From contig NZ_CP117416.1 of NCBI RefSeq assembly GCF_028606985.1, positions 5,023,001 to 5,087,000 on the forward strand: a stretch of 64,000 nt of DNA. The letters run 5' to 3'. The notes under the pieces are model-generated. The model ran no database searches. It was not told the origin of the DNA and saw nothing but the letters and a program-made list of their open reading frames with translations. Position 1 is the first letter of the stretch. Each line of letters starts with the position of its first letter. The stretch is from Paenibacillus kyungheensis (GTDB lineage Bacteria; Bacillota; Bacilli; Paenibacillales; Paenibacillaceae). Shown piece by piece: positions 8,462 through 18,588 of this stretch. The translations under genes were made by a program, and so were the position numbers.

Positions 8462-11400
8462 ATGAAAAAATGGATGATTTTATGCTTAGCTGTATTGATT
8501 GCATTGCCGGGGACAGCAACGACAAATGTTTTTGCTGAGGACAATACAACCAATACAACAACTAGCAACGAATCAAGCTCGGTTACCAATGACACTTACT
8601 CTTCTGGCACTCCTGTCACTCATGTCGAAAGTACAAATACTGGTGTTTCTTCGAATCAAACAAACAGTAAACCTGTGATTACGTTGATTGGAGATGCACA
8701 GATTCAAATTAAAGTAGGTAGTACCTTTTCTGATCCAGGTGTAACCGTACAAGACGATGTATACCCTGATCTCAAAACAGCTAATATCACTTACGAGTAC
8801 AACGGTTCTCCTGTAACTAAAGTTGATACGAGTTTAGAAGGTATATTCAAGATTCACTACAATGTAACTAATGGTGATAATGTAGCCGCTGATGAGGTTA
8901 TCCGCACAGTTCTTGTTACAAGTTCTAAACAATATATCGATTTATCAAGCGTTAATCTTTCTAACGCTTATGGTATGGCATACTATGGAGATAACGTTTA
9001 CGTTGCTCAACGCGGAGTTGGAATATCTCGTGTAGATCTTTACACAGGTAAAGTAACTTCGATTGTAAAAGCTGCTCGTTCTTTTATGGGAGTTGCTTTA
9101 AATTCTTCTGGGGACTTATTTTATACTATTGATAGTGACTCACATATTTATAAAGTATCTCACAAAGATATGCTTGAATTACCATTGAGTAATACAGCCT
9201 TCAATGAGAGTAGTACTGTATTCTTTTCTGACAAATATAATTATATTTATGGTTTAGCTATCGATGCCAAGGATAATGTATATTTCTCTGATTATTCAAC
9301 AAGAGCTATTTTAAAAATTCCAGCAGGTACAAACAGTGCTCAAGTTGTGATTGAGAATTTTACTACTTCCTTCACGAGCTTTTCTTTTGATTTGTACGGA
9401 AACCTTTATACTGCTGGGGATAATGAAAAAGTATATCGGATTTCTTCAAAAGATTTGACTACCACTCCTTTACAATCCAGTAGTCTAGTTAATTTAAATC
9501 CAAACTCTTATGTAAGTGCATATGGAATTGTTTTCCTTTCGAATGGCGATTCTTACATTGGTAGTGGTGGATCTATGCAAAAATCACCTATACAACCTAT
9601 TGCGCCAATCATTGAACTTCTTGGTAGTTCTCAAATGACATTAAATGTAGGCGATACTTTTGTAGAGCCTGGTGTAGTGGTTAAAGATAATGCCTATCCT
9701 AACTTAGTAGCAACTGTAAACTATACTTTAAATGATACTCCTGTTTCTAGTATAGATACTAACATTGCGGGTACGTATACTATTTACTACAATGTCACTA
9801 ACCCTTCAAACCTTTCTGCTGAGCAAGTGACTCGCACTGTTGTTGTCAACAAAATTAGCGGTTATTTCGATCTTACTAACACGAATATTCAAAGTCCATA
9901 TGGTATGGCTTATCACAATGGATATGTATATGTATCCTCCTACCAAAAAGGGATTGATCGTGTATCGGTAACTACAGGTGAAGTAGAACATATAGTTAAA
10001 TCTTCAAATAGTTTTTTCGGTGTCGCTTTAAATAAAGCGGGCGATCTATTTTATACCAAAAACGGAGATAAACATGTTTACAAAATATCTGCAAAATATC
10101 TGCAAGATCTCCCGTTAGATTCAGCAAATTTTAATGACTATTCAAACGTTTTCGATTCATACAATAACACTAGTATGTACGGGTTGGCTATTGATAACAA
10201 TGATAATATGTATATTGGAAGCTACAATTACAGCTCCAACTCTGACAGTAGCCTTATCAAAGTAAACCTGACAACGAAAGCAAGACAAAACGTACTCACA
10301 AATAATACAAATTCTAATTATCATGGTATTTTGGGAGTCACTACAGATGCCAAAGGAAATTTATTTTATAGCAGTAGCGGATTTTTAAGTGTGGGGCTTA
10401 AAAAGATAAGTTATGATCATTTACAAAGCTTACCTGTAGATAATTCACTTATCGAGTCTTACCCAAGTGATTTTTATTCTGCAGTAGGGTTGGTTATCCT
10501 ACCAGATGGTAAAGGATATTATAGTAATGGTATTTCTATTCAACCGTTCAAAAAAGTTGCTCCTCCTGTTATCACATTGAATGGCGACTCTTATATTCGA
10601 CTAACCCAAGGTGATGCTTATGTCGATGCAGGCGTTGCTATTACAGATTCTGTCGATAGCAATCTACAACCAACTGTCACTTATACGTTAAATGGTGAAC
10701 CTGTAAATGCTATTGATACCTCTGTTGTAGGTGAATACATTGTTCATTACAATGTAAAAAGTAGCTCTGGTTTAAATGCACAAGAAGTGACTCGTTATGT
10801 ATCAGTGAAAGCTATTCCGACCGATCTTACACAAGTTGAACTTAATCGTCCATTTGAATTAGCGTATTTCAATGGTGATGTATATTATGCTGATTATGAT
10901 CGTGGACTTTACAAAGTTTCTACTAAAACATTAAAAGTGACTCACCTTTCTAAAGGCGATGATATCGTTGCTGTAACATTAAACAAAGCTGGAGACCTAT
11001 ATTACTCCAAATCTGGTGATAATCGTGTATGGGTGCTAGATCATAAGTATCTGCAAGACAGTGAATTACTGCCTTATACAACTTCAGATTTAGAAGAATA
11101 TAGCACTCTTTATTACACTGCGCCTAGTCAAGTGTTTAATCCATCCAGTGAACCTATTAATCTCATTTCTACTCAAGGTATGAAAAATGCTACATCTATT
11201 ACTGGACTTGCTTTAGATCAACAAGATCGTTTGTATATTGCTACTACTACAAATGATTATTTTAGCGAAACATCGACTTCTAATATTGTTCGTCTATCTG
11301 GTGCCAATCTGAATCCTGAATTGGTTGCATCTTATCCAACAGTCATTCGCGGTATTACGATTAGCCAATTTGGTAATTTATATGTAAATGTGGGATATGC

Positions 11401-13228
11401 CTACTTGTACAAAGCAAAAGCTTCTTTACTTCAAAATCTTCCTGTTGCAACACAGAATTTTGAAATGATGGGTGAAACAAACTTTGCTTATGGTGTTGCA
11501 TTCTTACCAGACCATACAGGGTATGTAAGTTCTGCAAAATCAGGTACATTGACTAAACTAGACTTCTTGGATGAAGCAGAAGTGATTCCAGTAACTGGCA
11601 TTACTTTAGACAAAGCAACATTAGATTTCAAGAAAAAAAGCGCGGCTCAAACATTAAAAGCAACTGTTACTCCTGATAATGCTACAGATTCTACTGTATT
11701 ATGGATCAGCAGCAATCCAAGTGTAGCTACAGTAACTGACGGTGTTGTTACTCCAATCGGTAAAGGTACAGCAATCATCAGCGCTTACTCTGTATCTCAA
11801 AAAGAACTGTTCGCAAGTGCAACAGTAACAGTCAAAGAATCCGATGATAAAACATCTTCTTCAGGTGGTTCACAAAAGATCACACTTGATGTAGATGATG
11901 GTAAAGGCAAAACAACGATTCCTGCTACAGCAGTGGTCAACCGTACAACTCAAGCTAATGGTCAAAAACAAGATCAGATCACATTCTCAACTGATAAAGT
12001 GATCGAAGCGATTACGAAGCTAAAAGATGCTGCTCAACAAACGGTTCGTCTAGTTGTTCCAGATGCTAGCGATGAAGTATCTCAAACCGATATCACTTTA
12101 CCGTTAACAGCAGCGAAAGATTTGAAAAATGCAGCAATGAATTTAGAAATTAGCACCAACGATGCGAAATTGTCTGTTGCTTCTACTTCATTGAACAATA
12201 TTACAAACGATCTTTATTTCCACTTTGTACCACTCAAAACAGTAGCACAACAAAATGCAGTGGCAAATCGTGCAAAACAAGAACAGATCGTAAAACAAGC
12301 TCTAGGCAATGGTGATATCTCTGTAGTGGGTCGTCCAATGACCATTGAAACGAATTTGCAAAATCAACCGGTTCAATTGGTAATGCCGATCGACAACAGT
12401 GCGATTCCACAAGATGCAACAGCCAAACAACAATGGTTAAATCAATTGCGTATCTTTATCGAGCATAGTGATGGTGATCGTGAATTGGTACAACCAAGCG
12501 TAGTGGATTATGGTAATGGTCAGACAGGTCTACAATTTACAGTTAACAAATTTAGTACATTTACGATTGTAGATATGCAGAACCTGGCATCTGCTCCAAC
12601 GAATAATTCAACAACAGATAACAACAATGTCAATACAGATACAACGGCTGGTGTAGTCAAACCTGCTTATATCCAGGGTTACCCGGATCAAACATTCCGT
12701 CCAAACAACAGCATTACTCGTGCGGAAATGGCTTCCCTATTGTATCGTTTACAAGCAACTGCACCAAAAGCATCTGCTAGTGGTAACGGAAGTTATTCTG
12801 ATGTATCTGCTACGTTCTGGGCACATCAAGCCATTGCTTCTATGCAATCCACTGGACTGATGAAAGGTCTAACAAACGGTAAGTTCGCTCCAGCTCAACC
12901 GATCACTCGTGCAGAGATGGCTGCTATTGTAAGCCGCTGGCAAGGTCTTAGCGGTGCAGGAAGCTCCTTTGCGAATGATATCAACGGACACTGGGCAGCA
13001 AACGATATCAAGCGTGTAACAACGGCTGGATTGATGCAAGGTGTATCACCTTCTAGCTTCCAACCAGATCAACCGTTAACTCGTGCTCAAGCCGTAACAA
13101 TTTTGAACAAAATTTTAGAAAAAACAGCTAACTTAACAGCTGGCAACAAAGCATGGAAAGATGTTCCTGCTAGTCACTGGGCTTATGCAGATATCATGGA
13201 AGCTTCTAACTCCTACACTTTGAAATAA
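8462..13228 (+). CDS. Giant secreted SLH surface protein with three Ig-plus-propeller units
   Basis: A 1588-residue protein. The start at 8462 has AAAGGGG upstream and opens a good signal peptide (MKKWMILCLAVLIALPG, cleavage after VFA near residue 27); the open frame to 8348 lacks a ribosome binding site. Three long repeats follow, each an Ig-like DUF5011-type domain (about 70-157, 380-463, 700-783) plus about 220-250 residues of NHL/SMP-30-like beta-propeller sequence with recurring AYGMAYY, GDLFYT and ITGLALD blocks. Then come a Big_2 domain (about 1041-1125), an unrecognised stretch (about 1130-1390) and three SLH motifs (about 1400-1588; TRAEMA/TRAQAV signatures) that should tether it to cell-wall polymer. 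The last residues begin a fourth SLH-like segment that stops early. Function unknown; a binding or adhesion scaffold is likely. Confidence 0.85.
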   Translation: MKKWMILCLAVLIALPGTATTNVFAEDNTTNTTTSNESSSVTNDTYSSGTPVTHVESTNTGVSSNQTNSKPVITLIGDAQIQIKVGSTFSDPGVTVQDDVYPDLKTANITYEYNGSPVTKVDTSLEGIFKIHYNVTNGDNVAADEVIRTVLVTSSKQYIDLSSVNLSNAYGMAYYGDNVYVAQRGVGISRVDLYTGKVTSIVKAARSFMGVALNSSGDLFYTIDSDSHIYKVSHKDMLELPLSNTAFNESSTVFFSDKYNYIYGLAIDAKDNVYFSDYSTRAILKIPAGTNSAQVVIENFTTSFTSFSFDLYGNLYTAGDNEKVYRISSKDLTTTPLQSSSLVNLNPNSYVSAYGIVFLSNGDSYIGSGGSMQKSPIQPIAPIIELLGSSQMTLNVGDTFVEPGVVVKDNAYPNLVATVNYTLNDTPVSSIDTNIAGTYTIYYNVTNPSNLSAEQVTRTVVVNKISGYFDLTNTNIQSPYGMAYHNGYVYVSSYQKGIDRVSVTTGEVEHIVKSSNSFFGVALNKAGDLFYTKNGDKHVYKISAKYLQDLPLDSANFNDYSNVFDSYNNTSMYGLAIDNNDNMYIGSYNYSSNSDSSLIKVNLTTKARQNVLTNNTNSNYHGILGVTTDAKGNLFYSSSGFLSVGLKKISYDHLQSLPVDNSLIESYPSDFYSAVGLVILPDGKGYYSNGISIQPFKKVAPPVITLNGDSYIRLTQGDAYVDAGVAITDSVDSNLQPTVTYTLNGEPVNAIDTSVVGEYIVHYNVKSSSGLNAQEVTRYVSVKAIPTDLTQVELNRPFELAYFNGDVYYADYDRGLYKVSTKTLKVTHLSKGDDIVAVTLNKAGDLYYSKSGDNRVWVLDHKYLQDSELLPYTTSDLEEYSTLYYTAPSQVFNPSSEPINLISTQGMKNATSITGLALDQQDRLYIATTTNDYFSETSTSNIVRLSGANLNPELVASYPTVIRGITISQFGNLYVNVGYAYLYKAKASLLQNLPVATQNFEMMGETNFAYGVAFLPDHTGYVSSAKSGTLTKLDFLDEAEVIPVTGITLDKATLDFKKKSAAQTLKATVTPDNATDSTVLWISSNPSVATVTDGVVTPIGKGTAIISAYSVSQKELFASATVTVKESDDKTSSSGGSQKITLDVDDGKGKTTIPATAVVNRTTQANGQKQDQITFSTDKVIEAITKLKDAAQQTVRLVVPDASDEVSQTDITLPLTAAKDLKNAAMNLEISTNDAKLSVASTSLNNITNDLYFHFVPLKTVAQQNAVANRAKQEQIVKQALGNGDISVVGRPMTIETNLQNQPVQLVMPIDNSAIPQDATAKQQWLNQLRIFIEHSDGDRELVQPSVVDYGNGQTGLQFTVNKFSTFTIVDMQNLASAPTNNSTTDNNNVNTDTTAGVVKPAYIQGYPDQTFRPNNSITRAEMASLLYRLQATAPKASASGNGSYSDVSATFWAHQAIASMQSTGLMKGLTNGKFAPAQPITRAEMAAIVSRWQGLSGAGSSFANDINGHWAANDIKRVTTAGLMQGVSPSSFQPDQPLTRAQAVTILNKILEKTANLTAGNKAWKDVPASHWAYADIMEASNSYTLK

Positions 13229-13265
13229 GTAGCGATTAAGAAGACAAATGAGCATTGTATCATTC

Positions 13266-13305
13266 AAAGGGCAACCTCCTATTCGTAGGAAGTTGCCCTT
13301 TTTGA
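13266..13305 (+). terminator. Intrinsic terminator of SLH gene
   Basis: Stem AAAGGGCAAC / GTTGCCCTTT with a T run. Confidence 0.9.
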
Positions 13306-13432
13306 TTTGTCTTACGAATTGTATTGCGAGTCGTCTTGTGAATGATCATTTTAATAATAGTAGAACATTGTTCATTTTTTAAAATCACATTGCAATTTAG
13401 CGATTTTTTTCATCTAGTTTTATATTCATTTT

Positions 13433-13768
13433 CTAGTGCCCTATTACTCGTTTGCCATAAAAGAATTTATTCCAATCTCCATCGCTATGACGTAACGCTA
13501 GATAAATATACAGCGACGTGGAGAAGTTACCCAGACAGATACATAACAAGATCCACAGAAGTAATTGCCAACCCGATTCTTTGCGAAAAATCATCCAAGA
13601 AATAAATAAAATCATCCCCACATAAAAATCGACCAGCACCAACCGACCCCATAACAATGACAACAACATTTGCCCTTCTACCAACACATCCCCAAATACA
13701 GCTCCATACACATTGCTACAGATCATCACAATAAATAAAACCAAACTCAACACCTTAGCCGTTTTCAT
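13433..13768 (-). CDS. Small membrane protein of unknown function
   Basis: A 111-residue protein with three or four hydrophobic helices and little else; the C-terminal tail (RHSDGDWNKFFYGKR) is hydrophilic. The frame extends upstream by 13 residues, but the ATG at 13768 follows AGGAG at a proper distance and begins a typical membrane segment (MKTAKVLSLVLFIVM), so it is the better start. It could belong to one of the small DUF membrane families common in Bacillales (DUF1475-like layout), which I cannot confirm. No operon partner. Confidence 0.6.
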   Translation of the reverse strand: MKTAKVLSLVLFIVMICSNVYGAVFGDVLVEGQMLLSLLWGRLVLVDFYVGMILFISWMIFRKESGWQLLLWILLCICLGNFSTSLYIYLALRHSDGDWNKFFYGKRVIGH

Positions 13769-14190
13769 TGATCCTCTTCTCCTACCTTCCCTCACGTACA
13801 TGTTCATTCCCTACACTGACCCGATCCTATAGAACATATCTGATAACCATCTTCTTACCATCTATTTTCTTCCAATTCTATTCATCCAACTACCCTATAC
13901 ATCCTCTTACTCCACACCATTCATAACTACACTAACTCCTAATTATATACTCTTTCCCTTCCTGCCCCTCCTCTTCAAGGAGAGGAATCATTCACACTTG
14001 TTTTAAATTACCCACCCCCATGCCTCCTCGCACAGAGCGGAAGAAAATAATTTATTCTGAAAGTCGCCTTTGAAGTCCAATCCCGACTGCTTGCCAGTCA
14101 TTCAAGGGATTAGACTTCACCAGCGACGGCAAGAACAAATTATTTTCTGGAGCGGTGACTCTCCAATTTAAAACCCAATTATTCCGATAT
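13769..14190. other. Long intergenic region with pyrimidine-rich tract and repeat
   Basis: No gene seen. The left half (about 13780-13990) is strongly C/T-rich on the + strand; the right half is occupied by the inverted repeat element annotated separately at 14001-14173. Confidence 0.6.
14001..14173. repeat. Imperfect palindromic intergenic repeat, copy 1 (MITE-like)
   Basis: About 173 bases of nested inverted repeat. The outer ends are TTTTAAATT (14001-14009) and AATTTAAAA (14165-14173). Inside, GAAAATAATTTATTCT pairs with AGAACAAATTATTTTC, GTCGC with GCGAC, and GAAGTCCAATCCC with GGGATTAGACTTC. A second element of the same architecture, sharing CGCCTTTGAAG/CGCCTTTGTAG and an AGCGG near each end, is at 25790-25941. 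No open frame inside. Confidence 0.7.
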
Positions 14191-14219
14191 TTTAACTCCA
14201 CATGATATTCTGTTAAAAT
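14191..14219 (+). promoter_or_regulatory. Probable sigma-A promoter of aldo/keto reductase gene
   Basis: TTTAAC (14191-14196), 17-base spacer, TAAAAT (14214-14219), about 43 bases before the start codon. Confidence 0.6.
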
Positions 14220-14261
14220 AGAAGAGAATCAAGTAAAGAGATCAAAGGAGCTGAATGAATC

Positions 14262-15197
14262 ATGACTGAAAAACAACAATTAGGTAAAAGCGATCTATGG
14301 GTAAATCCAATCGGACTGGGTACGAATGCGGTTGGTGGACATAATATTTATCCTAATTTGGATGAAGAAGTCGGTAAAGAAATGATCCGTACTGCACTAG
14401 CAGAAGGAATTGATTTTCTAGATACTGCATTCATTTATGGACCTAAGCGCTCTGAAGAATTGATTGGTGAAGTGCTTCAAGAAACAGTTAAGCGTAAAGA
14501 CGTTATTATCGCTACCAAAGGTGCTCATAAATTTACAGATAGCGGCGAAGTGGTGATTGATAACTCACCTGAATTTCTACGTGCAAGTGTAGAAGAAAGT
14601 CTACAACGACTACAAACCGATTATATCGATTTATTTTATATTCATTTCCCTGATGAACATACACCGAAAGATCAAGCTGTAGCCGAGCTGAAAAAGTTGA
14701 AAGACGAAGGTAAAATTCGGGCGATCGGTGTATCTAACTTCTCGTTAGAACAGTTAAAAGAAGCGAACAAAAACGGCGATGTCGATGTTCTTCAATCTCA
14801 TTACAATCTGTTCCATCGAGATGCTGAACAAGATCTATTACCGTATACCGCTGAAAATGGAATTACATTTATTCCTTATTTCCCGCTTGCTTCAGGATTA
14901 CTAGGCGGTAAATATACCAAAGACACCAAGTTCGATGATATTCGTGCAAATAACCCACTATTTACAGGTGAAGCGTTTATTAATAATTTAGAAAAAGTAG
15001 ATAAACTTCGTCCGATTGCACAAGCCAAAGGTGTCGATATTGCTCATATTGTATTAGCATGGTATCTTACACGCGATTCGATTGATGCTGTTATTCCAGG
15101 TGCGAAGCGTGCTGAGCAAGTGAAAGACAATCTTCAAACGCTACATGTACAATTAACACCACAAGAAATTGCACAGATTGATACCATTTTTAGCTAA
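14262..15197 (+). CDS. Aldo/keto reductase
   Basis: A 311-residue NAD(P)H-dependent oxidoreductase of the TIM-barrel AKR superfamily. Catalytic elements are visible: DTAFIYG (Asp and Tyr, about residues 50-56), the lysine in IIATKGAH (about 85), the histidine in FYIHFPDEH (about 127), and the cofactor-binding end [15 protein letters not shown] near 277-291. It reduces aldehydes or ketones; the natural substrate cannot be told. Ribosome binding site AAAGGAG and the promoter at 14191-14219 support an independent gene; a terminator follows at 15225-15263. Confidence 0.92.
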   Translation: MTEKQQLGKSDLWVNPIGLGTNAVGGHNIYPNLDEEVGKEMIRTALAEGIDFLDTAFIYGPKRSEELIGEVLQETVKRKDVIIATKGAHKFTDSGEVVIDNSPEFLRASVEESLQRLQTDYIDLFYIHFPDEHTPKDQAVAELKKLKDEGKIRAIGVSNFSLEQLKEANKNGDVDVLQSHYNLFHRDAEQDLLPYTAENGITFIPYFPLASGLLGGKYTKDTKFDDIRANNPLFTGEAFINNLEKVDKLRPIAQAKGVDIAHIVLAWYLTRDSIDAVIPGAKRAEQVKDNLQTLHVQLTPQEIAQIDTIFS

Positions 15198-15224
15198 TTG
15201 ATTATCTGTATTCTAAATAGCAAA

Positions 15225-15263
15225 GCCGAGCGTCTACATGATCTGTAGTGCTCGGTTTTTTGG
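15225..15263 (+). terminator. Intrinsic terminator of AKR gene
   Basis: Stem CCGAGC-TCTACA / TGTAG-GCTCGG followed by T6. Confidence 0.88.
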
Positions 15264-15314
15264 TATGGTTTCAATTTTTATCGTATCTATTTGGAGTGAT
15301 CGAGGTATGTTGCA

Positions 15315-15346
15315 ACAAAAAAAGCCGCTCTGTAGAGAGCGACTTC
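15315..15346 (-). terminator. Intrinsic terminator, minus strand
   Basis: Read on the minus strand: AGTCGCTCT / AGAGCGGCT stem, then T7. It ends the DUF6526-like gene. Confidence 0.85.
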
Positions 15347-15409
15347 AGGCTATATTTTATATCATTTCGATACACATCATAAGTTGATAAGTATCATATT
15401 CGCTATCGA

Positions 15410-15844
15410 CTAGATACGCATATGATCGGCGCGCCAGTTCGTAATCGCATTTTCGATATCTGAACTGGATAGATTCTCATTGGCTGCACGTTCGGATAAT
15501 GCAGGAAATTCTGCATCACTTGCATAACGAAGTGCAATAATTTGAGCTTTGGATAGACGAGGGTCTAATTCTTTACCGGTTAAACGGAAATAACGGAACT
15601 GTTCTTCGATACGCACAATGCGATCTTGCGTTTTGGTCGCATAGACTCGAATCCGCGGAATCGCAAAAAATAAACAAACCATTAATATTAACAGTAACCA
15701 TGATAGCAATACATGCTCATCATAACGAATCGCTTCGACCCAATAGATCACAGTTAGCACAAACGTTACTAATAAAAGAGGCAAAGCCACAAAATGATAC
15801 GGCCAATCATAACGAATCGATTTCTTCTTCGGTGGTGTTGCCAT
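15410..15844 (-). CDS. DUF6526-like membrane protein
   Basis: A 144-residue protein with a basic N-terminus, two transmembrane helices (about 17-36 and 43-63) and a cytoplasmic helical tail carrying RIRVYATKTQDRIVRIEEQF and the stretch DPRLSKAQIIALRYASDAE. This layout is that of the Bacillales DUF6526 family, whose function is unknown. The upstream in-frame ATG at 15883 is less likely than ATG 15844, which follows AAAGGATG. A single gene ending at the terminator at 15315-15346. Confidence 0.75.
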   Translation of the reverse strand: MATPPKKKSIRYDWPYHFVALPLLLVTFVLTVIYWVEAIRYDEHVLLSWLLLILMVCLFFAIPRIRVYATKTQDRIVRIEEQFRYFRLTGKELDPRLSKAQIIALRYASDAEFPALSERAANENLSSSDIENAITNWRADHMRI

Positions 15845-16020
15845 GATTACACATCCTTTTTCTACTGTAAATGTAGTTCCCATGTATTATTACACCAATC
15901 CCTGGAAATACTACCATGATCACAAAGAAAGAAAAGAGATCGACGGCTCATAGCAGAACACTTTTGCTTATAAAGAAGAAATAATACTCACCACAATCAT
16001 ACAAAGACCTGATGTATACG

Positions 16021-16521
16021 TTAAGCAGGATATCCGCCGCCCGGTGGTGGCCATGCGCCAAACAGACGACGTAACAATACGATTTCGCCCAAATGATACG
16101 TATTATGTGAAGCAATATTACGCAACAATCCAGCAGCCGTTTCCCCCGGGAAATGAACTAATGGTTGCTCCAGATTCATCGTACGTGCTAACTCACAAGC
16201 GTAATCGATCCCTTGCAAAAAGCGATCCAATACATCTTGCCATGTCGCTTCATCGACAGCTTGGACTTCTGTAAGCCAACTTTCGCTAACATTCGCTGGC
16301 AATTGAGGCTTTTCACCGCGTAAATGAGTCAACATAAAATCTTGCCAGTAACTCATATGACTAATCAGTTGGTAAATTGTATAAGGAGAATGTTCTAGCA
16401 CACGACCGGACAATTCTAGATCGACATCCGACAACGCGCGCGCGATAGGTAAATGCCCTCTTTCTCCGATCAAAGACTGTACTAACGCTTTGGAAAAAGC
16501 TTCTTGAGAAGAAATGGTCAT
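16021..16521 (-). CDS. DinB-family protein
   Basis: A 166-residue four-helix-bundle protein of the DinB/YfiT superfamily. Metal-ligand histidines are visible at YQLISHMSYWQ (about residue 52) and in ASHNTYHLGEIVLLRR (about 140-150), the usual triad spacing. Many members are metal-dependent thiol S-transferases (bacillithiol in Firmicutes); the role here is unproved. Start ATG is behind AAAGGAG. The sodium symporter gene lies 22 bases upstream on the same strand, so the two may be co-transcribed. Confidence 0.85.
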   Translation of the reverse strand: MTISSQEAFSKALVQSLIGERGHLPIARALSDVDLELSGRVLEHSPYTIYQLISHMSYWQDFMLTHLRGEKPQLPANVSESWLTEVQAVDEATWQDVLDRFLQGIDYACELARTMNLEQPLVHFPGETAAGLLRNIASHNTYHLGEIVLLRRLFGAWPPPGGGYPA

Positions 16522-16543
16522 ATAAATGCTCCTTTTTTCGTAT

Positions 16544-17920
16544 TTATTCCGGTTGAGGCGGTTGAATAATGCCTATAGAAAATAAGAAGATCAGGATAAT
16601 TAAGATCGGTGCAATATAACGTAAAATAAACATCCATGTATCGTACCAGAATCCTGATAATCCTGCTTCTTCACCTGCACGTTTCCATGCATATCCGGTA
16701 AAGATCGTAACAATAAATCCGCCCACAGGCATCAAAATATAAGAAGTGACAAAGTCGAATACATCAAAAATACTTTTGCCATCCAATGTGATAAAGCTAA
16801 GAACACCCCCGACAGATAACGCAGCAGGAACACCGAGTATGAAAGAGAAAATACAGACAATACTCGCTGCTTTTTTACGAGTCCAATTCCATTGTCCCAT
16901 CGCATACGCTACAGGTACTTCGAGAATAGAGAAGCATGAAGTAATCGCCGCAATCGCTAGCAATAAGAAGAATAGACCGCCAAAAAAAGCACCTAAAGGC
17001 ATTTGCGCAAATGCCGCAGGCAACGCCATAAATGCTAGCCCTACCCCTTGATCCGGTTTGAGTCCATAAGAGAATACTGTAGGGAAAATAATCAGTCCTG
17101 CTAATAGTGCATAGAACAAGTCTCCTGCTCCAATCGCAAGCGCTGCTTTACCTAGTGATTGCTCTTTACGTACATAAGAACCGTACGTTAACATACAACC
17201 CATTCCAAGTGATAGCGAGAAGAACGCATGTCCTAGCGCTGTTAAGATCGAAGCCCGACTTAACTTATCAAAATCAGGTGCTAAGAAAAACTCTACCCCT
17301 GCCGCTGCTCCAGGCAACGTCAATGAACGGAACATCAATATAAGCAAAATAACCAAAAACCCTGGAATCAGAATCTTATTGTATTTCTCAATTCCGCCAG
17401 ATACCCCTTTAGCTATAACGATACCTGTAATTAACATTACAACCGCTTGCCAGAACAACGGTGCATAACCACCAGCAAAATTCGTAAATTCTGCTGTAAA
17501 ATCAGTATTAACATCAGACAGACTACCGCTAAAAGATAATACCGTATAATGCAGTGTCCATCCTGCTACCACACCGTAATAACACATAATCAAGAAAGAA
17601 GTCACTACTGGAATCGTACCGATCCATTTCCAATGCTTCTTCCCTGTAATGTTGAAAAGCGAAGCCGCAGCATTACCCCGTCCACTTCGACCAATCGCCA
17701 TTTCTGCCAATAGAATCGGTAGACCTACTACGATCAGACAAATAATAAACATTAAGAAAAAGGCAGCCCCGCCGTATTTACCGGTGATATATGGGAACTT
17801 CCACATATTCCCCAGACCTACTGAACTACCAATCGCTGCCAAAATAAACCCGCTTGTTGAAAACCGTTCGATCTTACCACTGCCTGTACTTGCTGAATCT
17901 GAACCTTCTTTTTGTGCCAT
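16544..17920 (-). CDS. Sodium-dependent neurotransmitter symporter-family transporter
   Basis: A 458-residue membrane protein of the SNF/NSS family (LeuT fold) with 11-12 helices. The family signature is at the start: FILAAIGSSVGLGNMWKFPY, which supplies Na+ and substrate contacts in TM1, and GMGCMLTYGSY lies in TM6-7. It should import an amino acid or similar compound with Na+. The start follows AAGGAG. It precedes the DinB gene; the next gene upstream (GNAT) is about 100 bases away on the same strand. Confidence 0.92.
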   Translation of the reverse strand: MAQKEGSDSASTGSGKIERFSTSGFILAAIGSSVGLGNMWKFPYITGKYGGAAFFLMFIICLIVVGLPILLAEMAIGRSGRGNAAASLFNITGKKHWKWIGTIPVVTSFLIMCYYGVVAGWTLHYTVLSFSGSLSDVNTDFTAEFTNFAGGYAPLFWQAVVMLITGIVIAKGVSGGIEKYNKILIPGFLVILLILMFRSLTLPGAAAGVEFFLAPDFDKLSRASILTALGHAFFSLSLGMGCMLTYGSYVRKEQSLGKAALAIGAGDLFYALLAGLIIFPTVFSYGLKPDQGVGLAFMALPAAFAQMPLGAFFGGLFFLLLAIAAITSCFSILEVPVAYAMGQWNWTRKKAASIVCIFSFILGVPAALSVGGVLSFITLDGKSIFDVFDFVTSYILMPVGGFIVTIFTGYAWKRAGEEAGLSGFWYDTWMFILRYIAPILIILIFLFSIGIIQPPQPE

Positions 17921-18018
17921 AGGTATACTCCTTATTAATAAAGTGAATTATGCCTATGTTACACAAAACGTTATATATTGTCCATGAAAAGAAAGTAACA
18001 AACTGAAAAAAATCATGA

Positions 18019-18588
18019 TTATTCGTTTTTTTGCTGATTATTAAAGCAATACGAAAGCAATTGTTGCTGATCTTCATCTGTTATTTCGCGCTTACTGTAC
18101 TGATCCTTTGTATATTGTGACAATATATTGTTCCAGAACGATTGAGTATGATGATTTCGTGAGGATGCATTGGTCTGTAGTTCCCAATCGCCTCGATATT
18201 GGTCAAATACGTGAATAGCTGCTTGCTGAGCGACTCCTTGTCCACGAAATGGACGCATAACAAAAAACTCGTTTAAGTAATATTGCGCTTGAGAACCATC
18301 AGGGATATAAGGAGGAGTCGCTATCAAAGCAAATCCAGCAGGCACGCCGTTCACACGAATAATCCACGGATATAGAACCCCTGGATGTCGCCACCAGATC
18401 AGAAACGCATCGCTTTGCTGGTGAAGCGTAGCATATTGTTCTTCATCAAATATGCCTTGTGAATTCGGCTGACGCTCCCATATCTCTGACAGATCGTACA
18501 AGTAATATGGATACATATTGCATATGATATGTGCTTCTTCTTCCCGGCACAGAGTTACCTGAATATGGTTGTTCGTATCGTGATTCAT
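18019..18588 (-). CDS. GNAT-family acetyltransferase
   Basis: A 189-residue protein with the GNAT acetyl-CoA motif at about 115-130 (VMRPFRGQGVAQQAAIHVF, fitting R-x-x-G-x-A) and the C-terminal SRNHHTQSFWNNI helix common in GNATs. It transfers an acetyl group to an unknown amine. Its ATG overlaps the TGA of the gene before it (ATGA), with AGGAGA as ribosome binding site inside that gene, so the two are translationally coupled and should work together. Confidence 0.85.
   Translation of the reverse strand: MNHDTNNHIQVTLCREEEAHIICNMYPYYLYDLSEIWERQPNSQGIFDEEQYATLHQQSDAFLIWWRHPGVLYPWIIRVNGVPAGFALIATPPYIPDGSQAQYYLNEFFVMRPFRGQGVAQQAAIHVFDQYRGDWELQTNASSRNHHTQSFWNNILSQYTKDQYSKREITDEDQQQLLSYCFNNQQKNE

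Noticed and set aside
13342-13605. 87-codon + strand frame
   Set aside because: Mostly antisense to the small membrane protein gene, no ribosome binding site, no recognisable domain.
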